The notes under the pieces: model-generated
The model's database searches: none
Seen by the model: the letters and a program-made list of their open reading frames with translations, nothing else
What the model was told of the DNA's origin: nothing
Part shown: positions 14,120 through 21,768 of the stretch, one piece after another
Layout of the letters: the number at the start of each line of letters is the position of its first letter
Numbering within the stretch: the first letter of the stretch is position 1
Source of the DNA: Verrucomicrobiales bacterium
GTDB lineage: Bacteria; Verrucomicrobiota; Verrucomicrobiia; Verrucomicrobiales; DEV007
Length of the DNA: 59,683 nucleotides
NCBI GenBank assembly: GCA_024638765.1
Contig: JAHEJT010000011.1
Location: forward strand, 1-59,683
Direction: 5' to 3'
Position numbers and translations under genes: made by a program

Positions 14120-15316
14120 ATGGGCCAAGGTGAATTAGAGCAGGGGATTCGGGAGCGGATTCGACGCGAGGGGGCGATCGGGTTCGATGAATTCATGGAG
14201 ACGGCGCTTTACGACCCCGAGGGCGGGTTTTACGCGGCCGGCGGCCGGGAGGTGACGGGCCGGCGTGGAGACTATTTCACCAGTGTCAGCGTTGGGAACT
14301 GTTTCGGCCGGATTCTTGCCGAGCAATTTGCGGAGGTATGGAAACGGATGGGTTGTCCCGGGCGATTCACGGTGGTGGAGCAGGGTGGGCATGACGGGCA
14401 GCTGGCGGAAGACATCCTGGAAGCGGCAGAGGAGGGACAGCCGGAGATGTTTGCATCGGTGGAGTATGTGCTCGTAGAACCGCTGGAGTCCATGCGCGAG
14501 GCACAGCGCGAGCGCCTGGAGACGCGTCCGGAGGAACGGGTGCGCTGGGTGTCGCGCTTGGAGGATCTTGGTGGATTGCGGGGAATATATTTCTGCAATG
14601 AATTAGTGGACGCTTTTCCTTTCAAAAGAGTGCGCTGTGAAAAGGGGCGGTGGAGGGAGCTGGGGGTGGGAATCGATGATGAAGGCGCTTTCCAATGGGA
14701 GATCATGGAGGGCGAACCAGGGGCGGAATTGTCGGCGGAACTGCAGAAAATGGGTTCGGATTATCCGGACGGCTATACTAGCGAGATCTGCCTGCGGGCG
14801 GATGCGTGGATGGAGGCGCTCGCCGGAGCGATGGATTCCGGAGTGGCGTTTATCATCGATTACGGGTTTCCGCGCGAGGAATATTACGCGCGGGAGAGGA
14901 TCGATGGGACGTTGCGTTGTTATCAGGATCACCGGGCTTCGGAAGATCCCTTCCGCGAGGTGGGCGCGCGTGACATTACGGCGCATGTGGATTTTACGCG
15001 ACTGGCGGAAGCGGCGGAGGCCAACGGTTGGCAGATCGGGGGCTTTACGGACCAGCATCATTTCCTGGTGGGCGCGGCTGAGGATTGGCTGCGGGCGCAG
15101 GAGGGCCAATCCGGGACGTCGGGGAAGTGGCAGCGGCAGTTTCAGGCCTTGACGCATCCCGGGATGATGGGTCGCTCTTTTAAGGTGCTCGGGCTTTCGC
15201 GAGGCCTGGAAGGGGAAGAAAAATTGCGCGGATTTCGATTTTCCGGGCATTTGGGGGAGGTGAAGGGGGTGGCCGGGGATAATCGGTTTGAGCAACCCCA
15301 AGGCGACCGGGTATAG
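14120..15316 (+). CDS. SAM-dependent methyltransferase, MidA/NDUFAF7 family
   Basis: This 398-residue protein of the family once called DUF185 (COG1565) starts with IGFDEFMETALYDPEGGFYA, the hallmark N-terminus. It contains GDYFTSVSVGNCFGRILAEQ, then a Rossmann segment (FTVVEQGGHDGQLAEDIL), FCNELVDAFPFKRV and IIDYGFPREEYY. The mitochondrial homologue NDUFAF7 methylates an arginine of a complex I subunit; the bacterial substrate is not established as far as I know. The ATG at 14120 was chosen from homology; the open frame runs 174 codons further upstream through the antisense of the penicillin-binding protein gene and the repeat array. It is transcribed divergently from that gene. Confidence 0.92.
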   Translation: MGQGELEQGIRERIRREGAIGFDEFMETALYDPEGGFYAAGGREVTGRRGDYFTSVSVGNCFGRILAEQFAEVWKRMGCPGRFTVVEQGGHDGQLAEDILEAAEEGQPEMFASVEYVLVEPLESMREAQRERLETRPEERVRWVSRLEDLGGLRGIYFCNELVDAFPFKRVRCEKGRWRELGVGIDDEGAFQWEIMEGEPGAELSAELQKMGSDYPDGYTSEICLRADAWMEALAGAMDSGVAFIIDYGFPREEYYARERIDGTLRCYQDHRASEDPFREVGARDITAHVDFTRLAEAAEANGWQIGGFTDQHHFLVGAAEDWLRAQEGQSGTSGKWQRQFQALTHPGMMGRSFKVLGLSRGLEGEEKLRGFRFSGHLGEVKGVAGDNRFEQPQGDRV

Positions 15317-15339
15317 TAGTCGGCATAGGATCGCGAAAC

Positions 15340-15422
15340 GCCAGGGTGGCGAAATTGGTAGACGCGCTAGATTTAGGATCTAGTGAGCTTTGCTCGTGCA
15401 GGTTCGATTCCTGTCCCTGGTA
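15340..15422 (+). tRNA. tRNA-Leu (anticodon UAG)
   Basis: The full cloverleaf can be drawn. The acceptor stem is GCCAGGG with CCCTGGT. The anticodon stem CTAGA/TCTAG encloses loop TTTAGGA, giving anticodon TAG. A long variable arm (GAGC...GCTC) is typical of class II tRNA-Leu. The T-arm is GCAGG-TTCGATT-CCTGT and the discriminator is A. No CCA is encoded. It is 83 nt long and reads CUN codons. Confidence 0.97.
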
Positions 15423-15462
15423 GCTTTCAGGAATTCATTGAAACGCAGTAACTAATTCAAGG

Positions 15463-16662
15463 ATGACCAACCGCGCCTGTTCCCGGATTGTTTTGACGAC
15501 TTTCGATGAAGCGGTGGTGCGCCAGGCAACGGAAGAATGTCTCCGGGAGCTCGGAGGTCCGCCCACCTGTGTTTTTGCCTTTGTGAGTTCCGACTGGAGG
15601 ACGCACGTCGATGAATTTGTAGAGATCGTGCAGGTGCACGGTCATGCGCCCTTAGTAGTGGGATGTTCGGCGGACGGCTTAATTGGCACGGGGGAAGAGG
15701 ACGAGGGAGTGTCTGGTTTTTCCATGTTATTTCTTCGTTTGCCGGAAACGGAGTTGGTGTTTTCTCCGATTAAAGTCGGCGATGTGGACGGGGCGGAGGG
15801 GGCGAATCACTGGCAGAAAGTGACGGGTGTCGATCCCGCGAAGGCGGGTCCCTGGATCGTGTTGTGCAATCCCGTAAGCATGAATGCGGAGACCTGGCTG
15901 AAGGGATGGAACGCGACTTATCAGGAGGTACATTGTTTCGGCGGTCTGGCGAGCGGGGGCAGCCGCGAGGAGGACCTGTTTCTCTTTGACAGTTTTGGGA
16001 ACGAAGATTGCGCGGTCCTGGCGTTGAATTTCCAGGGAGGCGTGCGCCTTGAAGGGGTTTTGAGCCAGGGGTGCCGGCCGATCGGGCGGCCCTACACGAT
16101 TACGTCGGTGGAAGACAATCTCGTGGTGGAGATCGCCTCCAAGAGTGCGTTCGAAATTTTGGAAGAGGCTTTCGAATCACTGGCGGAAGAAGAGCAGGAG
16201 ATGGCGCGCGGCAATATTTTCGCCGGCCTGGCGATGTCGGAATATCTCGAGGAATACAGCCGTGGAGATTTTCTGGTGCGCAACATCATCGGGGGTGATC
16301 CGGATGCCGGGGTGTTGGCGCTGGGTGCGTTTCCCCGCGTGGGACAGACCTTGCAGTTTCAATTGCGCGACAAGGATGCCGCGGATCAGGACTTACGCCG
16401 GTTATGCGAAGAGGCGCAGACGGGCGGGACGAATCCGTTTGCGAGCTTGATTTTCACGTGTACGGGGAGGGGCGCACGGATGTTCGGGATGCCCAATCAC
16501 GACGCGGGATTGGTGCAGGATGCGTTTGGAGAGGCGCCGAGCAGCGGATTCTTCTGCAACGGGGAAATTGGGCCCGTGGGGAAGCAGAGTTTCGTGCACG
16601 GGTACACGGCATCGGTGGTGTTGTTTTTGGATGAGGGGGGAGGAGTGGAAAGTGAGGAGTGA
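15463..16662 (+). CDS. FIST-domain sensory protein
   Basis: This cytoplasmic 399-residue protein has the FIST_N/FIST_C architecture. The N-terminal half contains PLVVGCSADGLIGTG and GGLASGGSREEDLFLF, the Gly/Ser-rich turns typical of FIST. The C-terminal half contains LVRNIIGGDPDAGVLALGAF and ends with GFFCNGEIGPVGKQSFVHGY, a signature of FIST_C. FIST domains are thought to bind small ligands in signal transduction, often fused to kinases or methyl-accepting domains. Here the protein stands alone 40 bp after tRNA-Leu. Its ligand and partner are unknown. Confidence 0.93.
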   Translation: MTNRACSRIVLTTFDEAVVRQATEECLRELGGPPTCVFAFVSSDWRTHVDEFVEIVQVHGHAPLVVGCSADGLIGTGEEDEGVSGFSMLFLRLPETELVFSPIKVGDVDGAEGANHWQKVTGVDPAKAGPWIVLCNPVSMNAETWLKGWNATYQEVHCFGGLASGGSREEDLFLFDSFGNEDCAVLALNFQGGVRLEGVLSQGCRPIGRPYTITSVEDNLVVEIASKSAFEILEEAFESLAEEEQEMARGNIFAGLAMSEYLEEYSRGDFLVRNIIGGDPDAGVLALGAFPRVGQTLQFQLRDKDAADQDLRRLCEEAQTGGTNPFASLIFTCTGRGARMFGMPNHDAGLVQDAFGEAPSSGFFCNGEIGPVGKQSFVHGYTASVVLFLDEGGGVESEE

Positions 16663-16684
16663 GGAGTAATTGGTAAACAGGGGG

Positions 16685-17587
16685 TCATGCCTTTTGGGAT
16701 GAAAAGGGGCGCGAGATCCAGTAGGGGATGTTGAGGAGGAAGATGGCGAGCAGATAAATGTTGTATTGGAAGTGCAGGTCCATGACGGCGCTGACAGTGA
16801 GGTGAAAGACGATGAGTAAGGCGCCGTAGAAGAAATTCCAGCGTCTTCCGATGAGGGCGAGGAAGGCGCAGAGCTCGAGGAAGAGTCCGGAAGCGAGGAA
16901 GAGGCGCGTGAGCGCGGTGCTGGAAGTAAAGAGTGCCTGGAGAAAGGGGAGGACGGGGGCAAGCACTCCGTCCGGCGGATCCGGAAGAGTGAGGGTGTTG
17001 TAATAATCCATGCGGGCGGTTTTAACGAGTTGGAGAGGAAAATAGCGCGCATCCGATATCCAACCGACCAGGCCTGAGGTGAAGATTTTCGAGAGGGCGG
17101 TGACCACGTAAGCGCTGACGACGGCCTGTTGGGCGATGAAGGCGGCGGTGCGGTTAGCCTGGAGCCGGGCGTCTTGGGGTGCGGGCGACTTTCGCAGACG
17201 GTTGCGGAGGGCGTCGTAAAGATACCAAACGCATTGCGCGAAGATGACGAGGACGGGAAGCTGGGTGCTGTGGGTGATGGCGCCCTGGGAATTTGCAAGG
17301 CTGCCCACCGCCGCGGTGAGAATAAGTATCACGGGAAGGGCGATCCAGAGGAGGCATCCACTGCAGTAAAGGGCAAGCGCCAGGAAAAGAAGGATTCGAG
17401 GGAGGCGCAGGGCGCCTGGTTCGGAAAGGAAAGTAAGATCGAGAAAGTGCGCCAGGCCGGAGGGAGCGGGTTGTTCCCGGAAGGAGATGGCCCCGGGGAA
17501 AATGTCCCAGATCACAAGGGCCAGGAGCACGCGCATGATGAACATTTCGAAGCGCTGAAAGGACGGCGTGGTGAACGGTTTGGCCAT
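16685..17587 (-). CDS. Polytopic membrane protein, HTTM-like
   Basis: This 300-residue integral membrane protein has about six to seven hydrophobic helices (near residues 15-35, 62-95, 108-125, 147-170, 215-240 and 247-290). The layout, with Arg/Asp-containing loops between helices, recalls HTTM-type (vitamin K-dependent carboxylase-like) or DoxX-like membrane proteins; I favour HTTM without certainty. It lies 39 bp downstream of a single-span membrane protein gene on the same strand, so the two probably form an operon and a complex. Confidence 0.65.
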   Translation of the reverse strand: MAKPFTTPSFQRFEMFIMRVLLALVIWDIFPGAISFREQPAPSGLAHFLDLTFLSEPGALRLPRILLFLALALYCSGCLLWIALPVILILTAAVGSLANSQGAITHSTQLPVLVIFAQCVWYLYDALRNRLRKSPAPQDARLQANRTAAFIAQQAVVSAYVVTALSKIFTSGLVGWISDARYFPLQLVKTARMDYYNTLTLPDPPDGVLAPVLPFLQALFTSSTALTRLFLASGLFLELCAFLALIGRRWNFFYGALLIVFHLTVSAVMDLHFQYNIYLLAIFLLNIPYWISRPFSSQKA

Positions 17588-17626
17588 GGGTGTCCGCGGA
17601 ATCGAGCTTCGGTTCTAATTTGGTGA

Positions 17627-18127
17627 TTAGCCTTCCTGGGGGGGTGAGGGCGGAAGTTCCAGCCGGGCGATACGTTGGGAAGGCTTTTCCACGATCTCGC
17701 CGTCGGCGACAACGATATCTACCTGGTGTAATTCGAGAGCGCCGAGAGCGTCGAGCCGGGGCCGCGAAGCGGAGGGAGCATTGTTGTAATACCAGCGAAG
17801 GACGAGGAGACCCGCGTCTTCTTTATCCGCCGGGGTGAGCTCTCGCTTTCGTTTATCGAGATCCTTGGAAAGAGTTTTGAGTTCGGAGTCGAAGATTTTT
17901 TTTATTTTTCCGGTGCGGATGTAAGTGATGGTCTCGGTGGGGATCGGATCGCCCTCGGCGTCTGTCAGGTAGACGTAAAAGGTAAAATCGGTGAAGGAGG
18001 AATACATGGGGAAATGGGAGAACGGATAATTCTCCTTGAGCGCGAGGCAGAGGACGACCAGCGCGAGGAGGGCCGCGAGAGGGAATCGGCCGAAGACGGA
18101 CTTGATTGAAGAGGGCAGGCGGGTCAC
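17627..18127 (-). CDS. Membrane-anchored partner protein with PFSHFPMYS motif
   Basis: This 166-residue protein has an N-terminal transmembrane segment (about 13-30, RFPLAALLALVVLCLA), then NYPFSHFPMYSSFTDF and a soluble C-terminal domain. I recall the PFSxxPMYS string from small proteins encoded beside HTTM-like genes. The GTG at 18127 was chosen because GGAG precedes it by nine bases; an in-frame TTG at 18241 would add 38 unlikely residues. It is first in an apparent two-gene unit with 16685-17587. Function is unknown. Confidence 0.7.
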   Translation of the reverse strand: MTRLPSSIKSVFGRFPLAALLALVVLCLALKENYPFSHFPMYSSFTDFTFYVYLTDAEGDPIPTETITYIRTGKIKKIFDSELKTLSKDLDKRKRELTPADKEDAGLLVLRWYYNNAPSASRPRLDALGALELHQVDIVVADGEIVEKPSQRIARLELPPSPPQEG

Positions 18128-18443
18128 GGGATTGGGCTCCAGATTGTATGCGGGCACGGCAATGACAAAGGACGAAAGGCCGGGGGGGCCGGTGAAACCC
18201 TGATTTCGAGCGTCTGGCTCCTCAGATGGCGGGTCACGCAAGAGATTCGGGTTCCGGAGTCGACGACCATGATGGGCTGATCGAATTTACCGCCGGAGCG
18301 CGGAATCAGCAAGCAGGCTGGAATGGGAGGCCGGAAAGAAAGGTGTGAGGACTTGAGATATTGGTTGAAAATCGAGTGTGGAACGAGGATCTATTCTTTT
18401 TCCCGGGGTCGAAATCGGGCAGAATGCCAATCGAGCTGAGTTA

Positions 18444-20549
18444 ATGTTGAAGATTTTCCGATGGAGCCTGGTGCTCGCTGCCTGCGCCGTATGTGGTTGC
18501 GACTCCGTGACGGAAGGTGGGGCTGCGGCGGTGGATCCGAACGCGCCTGTCTCCGTCCAGATTGAGCAGTTTACGGGCGCAGCGACCAAGGCGGTTTGGA
18601 CGCAGAGTCAGGACTCCAAGAAACCGGACACCTACGTTAACAACAAGTCGCATTACCTGATGGGGCTGGACAGCCGGGATGGCAAGGGGGTGCGGGTGAT
18701 CCTGAAGGAAAAATCGAATTACGCGAGGCCCTTGATCACTCCGGGCGGGGAACGAATTGTCTACAGTTACAAGGACGTTAAGAAGGCAGGAAAGGGAAAG
18801 TATTTCGATGTCACCATGTATCAGGTCGACTGGGATGGGACGAACATCGTGAAGCTTGGCAAAGGATACGCGGTGGATGTGTGGAGGGATCCCAAGACCG
18901 AGGTCGACTGGGTTTACGCGGCCACCGGTTTTCAGCCCAAGACCACGGCATCGATTTTCGCGAAAAAGATCGTTCGCTTTCCCTTGAATGATCCGGAGAA
19001 AATCGAGCTGGTATGGGATCAAACGGTAGTGACGCCGGATAATTTTCAGCTATCGGCGGACGGATTGCGGGCCTGTGGTCTTTTCCCCTGGCCGTCGGCG
19101 GGCGCAGTCGATTTCACGAAGGGAGAGTGGAACAAGTATTTCCGTGGGTGCTGGCCTTCGTGTGCGCCGGATAACAGTTACGTGACATGGGTATTCGAGG
19201 GCGGGCACAAGGTGCTGCATTTTTTCACGAACGGCGGAAAAAAGACCTGGGAAGTGGATGTCAGCCAGGTGCCGGGAATCGACGGGCACGAACTGTATCA
19301 TCCGCGCTGGAGCAATCACGTGCGGTTCTTCGCATTCACCGGACCTTACAAAGAGGGGGACCCGGGGGAGAACAAGATTTCCGCCGGAGGTAAGGATGCA
19401 GACTTCTTCATTGGCCGTTTCAATGAGCGGCTGAACAAGGTCGAAAATGTCCTCAGAATTACCAACAACTCCGGCCTGGGGGATTTCTTTCCGGATCTAT
19501 GGGTGGAACCGAAGGGGGGTAAAGTCTCCTCGGTAAATCGTTCCAAAGTGGGTCCCGGGGCGGAAGTGGCGGCTCCGGAAGTGCGGAGAGAAACTGTTGA
19601 GTGGCCTTCAAACGCCGATGGTCTCGTTTTTCTGTGGGAAAATCTCCAAAAGAAAAACGAAATACCGCTCGGTGACGCGCGCGCGATCTGCGCGGTCGAG
19701 CCGAAGGGGCGGGCGCGCTATTTTCGTCACCAGGAGATGCACTCCGGCGGGGGAGAGTTCCTGGTGGACGACGGCTCCGAGGGGCGAATCGCGGAGGTTC
19801 TCAAGGGCGGCGCCGATGTCAGCGTGGAAGTGCTCGTTAACAGTGACGGGAAGCAAGATGCGGCGGTCTTAAGATTTCCGGGCGTTTCGCTTTACCAGCG
19901 CGGGGTGCAACTGGTTCTGGCGGTGGGGGGCGTTATCGCCGGAGAGAGCCCGGCGGGCGAGTTGCGTCCCGGGGAGCCGGTGCACGCCGGGCTGTCGCGG
20001 ACGGGCGGCGCCTGGCAGCTCTGGGTCGACGGCAAGCCGGCGACCGGGAAGGCAAGTGAATCAGCGGCCGCCGATGGAGCGGAGAGGCTGGTTTTCGGCG
20101 GAAAGTGGGAAGGCAAGCTGATGGGTGTTGGGATTTATGCGCGGGCGTTTGAAGCCGGGGAGTGCGGCGCGCACCGAAGCTATTGGGCGGAGCAAATCGG
20201 GGCACGGGAAGAGGTTCCCGCGCTCGAAGTGCGCGGCCGGCTCGTGGAGATGACGCCGACGCCGTCGGTGGAAAGTCTGGATACTTACCGTCGGGCGCTG
20301 GCGGCTTATACCTACGAAATTGACGAAGTCGTGTCCGGGGAATGCGATGCCCGGCGGCTCCAAGTCATGCATTGGGTAATTATGGACAACCAGGTGCTCG
20401 AGGCCTTTCCCAGGGAAATCGGCACGAGTTATACCTTAAAGCTCGAGCCCTTCAAGGCGCACCCTCAATTGATCAGCGAGCGTCAGTTCAATGCGAGTGT
20501 GGAGTTCGATTTGGATTTGTATTATGACATTGCGAGCCCTGCTTCGTAG
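18444..20549 (+). CDS. Lipoprotein with beta-propeller and LamG-like domains
   Basis: This 701-residue lipoprotein starts at the ATG at 18444; the upstream frame lacks a signal peptide. Its N-terminus is LKIFRWSLVLAACAVCGCDS, with lipobox VCGC and lipidated Cys near residue 19. The N-terminal 350 residues look like a TolB/WD40-type propeller (SYKDVKK, YQVDWDGTNIVKL, ADGLRACGLF, APDNSYVTWV). Residues about 470-600 resemble a LamG-type jelly roll ending in DGAERLVFGGKWEGKLMGV. The C-terminus is a small unknown domain. It overlaps the next gene by 26 bp, so the two are coupled. A surface carbohydrate-binding role is an inference. Confidence 0.8.
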   Translation: MLKIFRWSLVLAACAVCGCDSVTEGGAAAVDPNAPVSVQIEQFTGAATKAVWTQSQDSKKPDTYVNNKSHYLMGLDSRDGKGVRVILKEKSNYARPLITPGGERIVYSYKDVKKAGKGKYFDVTMYQVDWDGTNIVKLGKGYAVDVWRDPKTEVDWVYAATGFQPKTTASIFAKKIVRFPLNDPEKIELVWDQTVVTPDNFQLSADGLRACGLFPWPSAGAVDFTKGEWNKYFRGCWPSCAPDNSYVTWVFEGGHKVLHFFTNGGKKTWEVDVSQVPGIDGHELYHPRWSNHVRFFAFTGPYKEGDPGENKISAGGKDADFFIGRFNERLNKVENVLRITNNSGLGDFFPDLWVEPKGGKVSSVNRSKVGPGAEVAAPEVRRETVEWPSNADGLVFLWENLQKKNEIPLGDARAICAVEPKGRARYFRHQEMHSGGGEFLVDDGSEGRIAEVLKGGADVSVEVLVNSDGKQDAAVLRFPGVSLYQRGVQLVLAVGGVIAGESPAGELRPGEPVHAGLSRTGGAWQLWVDGKPATGKASESAAADGAERLVFGGKWEGKLMGVGIYARAFEAGECGAHRSYWAEQIGAREEVPALEVRGRLVEMTPTPSVESLDTYRRALAAYTYEIDEVVSGECDARRLQVMHWVIMDNQVLEAFPREIGTSYTLKLEPFKAHPQLISERQFNASVEFDLDLYYDIASPAS

Positions 20550-21588
20550 AATTACCGCCGCCATCCTGGTGTTGGGCGCGCTTTGGGCCGGTTCCGCCTG
20601 TTCGCGGGCGGAGGGAGATTTCACGGAGCAATGCCGTCTCCTGGCCGAGAATGCCAGGAAAGAGAGCCGGAGGGCGGTGCGCGGCGCGGACGATAACTGG
20701 CTTTTTCTGACGCGGGAAGTGGAGCACCTCGCCGAGGGAGAATTCTGGACGAAGAATTGGGAAGAGACGGCGGTGAACGGTCAGAACCCGGCGCCATTCA
20801 TTCTTTATTTTCACCGTCTGCTCGAGGAAAAGGGCATCGAACTGATCCTGGCGCCGGTTCCCGCGAAGGCCGCGATTTATCCCGGTAAGTTGATCGCGGG
20901 GGCGGAAAGGGCGGACCCGGCGACCGCGGAACCGTTTTACGCGGGTCTCCGGGAGGAGGGAATTCGGGTGTTGGACTTGGAATCTGTCTTTCGGGAGATG
21001 ACGGCGGATGAGAAGGTGTATTGTGCCCAGGACACGCATTGGTCCCCTCGAGCGTGCGAGAAGACGGCGGAACTGATTCACGAATTGTTTGAAGAAGAGG
21101 AGTGGGCGCAGAAGGCGCGGAGCGCAGACGGCCGTAAGTTTGTGCTTTCAAAACCTGAGAAGCTGGAAATTAGAGGCGACTTGGTGGGGGACGATGAAGC
21201 GGAAGTCTTGGGGAAAGAATCCCTGGAGGTGCGCTATGCCGGGATTGAATCAGGGGACGGCCTGGAGGCGGTGGCTCCGGATTCCGAGAGTCCGGTGTTA
21301 TTGTTGGGGGACAGTCACACTCTGGTTTTTCAGGAGGGAGCTTCCAACGGGTTACATTGCGATCGCGCGGGTTTGTTGGATCAACTGCAGAACAGGTTTG
21401 GGTTCGCCATCGACCTGGTGGGGGTGCGCGGTTCCGGATCGGGTGAAGCGCGGCGCAGTTTATTCCGTCACGCGGCCTCGATTCCGGGGTATTGGGATGG
21501 GAAAAAGCTGGTGATCTGGTGTTTTTCCGCCCGGGAATTCACGCAGTCCCCGGACAAGCTGCTCGAGATCCCGTTAGAGCGCGGTTAA
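20524..21588 (+). CDS. AlgJ/AlgX-like SGNH-type O-acetyltransferase domain protein
   Basis: This exported protein of 354 residues starts at the ATG at 20524 (an earlier ATG at 20491 is possible) with a signal-anchor RALLRRITAAILVLGALWAG. The body follows the AlgX/AlgJ SGNH fold: GADDNWLFLTREVEHL, then the Asp-His pair in QDTHWSPRACEKTAELI, and the nucleophile motif LLLGDSHTLVFQ. In alginate biosynthesis these periplasmic enzymes move acetyl groups onto polysaccharide. The partner MBOAT acyl donor (AlgI) is not in the window. Its start overlaps the lipoprotein gene, suggesting a joint role at the cell surface, perhaps in modifying an exopolysaccharide. Confidence 0.85.
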   Translation: MTLRALLRRITAAILVLGALWAGSACSRAEGDFTEQCRLLAENARKESRRAVRGADDNWLFLTREVEHLAEGEFWTKNWEETAVNGQNPAPFILYFHRLLEEKGIELILAPVPAKAAIYPGKLIAGAERADPATAEPFYAGLREEGIRVLDLESVFREMTADEKVYCAQDTHWSPRACEKTAELIHELFEEEEWAQKARSADGRKFVLSKPEKLEIRGDLVGDDEAEVLGKESLEVRYAGIESGDGLEAVAPDSESPVLLLGDSHTLVFQEGASNGLHCDRAGLLDQLQNRFGFAIDLVGVRGSGSGEARRSLFRHAASIPGYWDGKKLVIWCFSAREFTQSPDKLLEIPLERG

Positions 21589-21607
21589 GGGGGGGTGCTT
21601 CGCGCCC

Positions 21608-21709
21608 GGTTATCAGTTATCAGTTATTAGTTATTAGTTGTTAGTTAACGGTGATGAGAAGAGGCTTCTCGAGCTCTGGACCTGATAACGGATCACCGAT
21701 AACCGGATG
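21608..21709. repeat. Inverted pair of 7-bp tandem arrays
   Basis: Six heptads run at 21608-21649 (GGTTATC, AGTTATC, AGTTATT, AGTTATT, AGTTGTT, AGTTAAC). After 32 bp, four heptads of the complementary type follow at 21682-21709 (CTGATAA, CGGATCA, CCGATAA, CCGGATG). The whole can fold back on itself. It ends 59 bp before the polA start codon. Confidence 0.85.
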
Positions 21710-21768
21710 GGCGGAGGAACGACGCAAAATACTGGTGTTCTTGCGGGGCGTTGGCCTAGATTCGGGTA

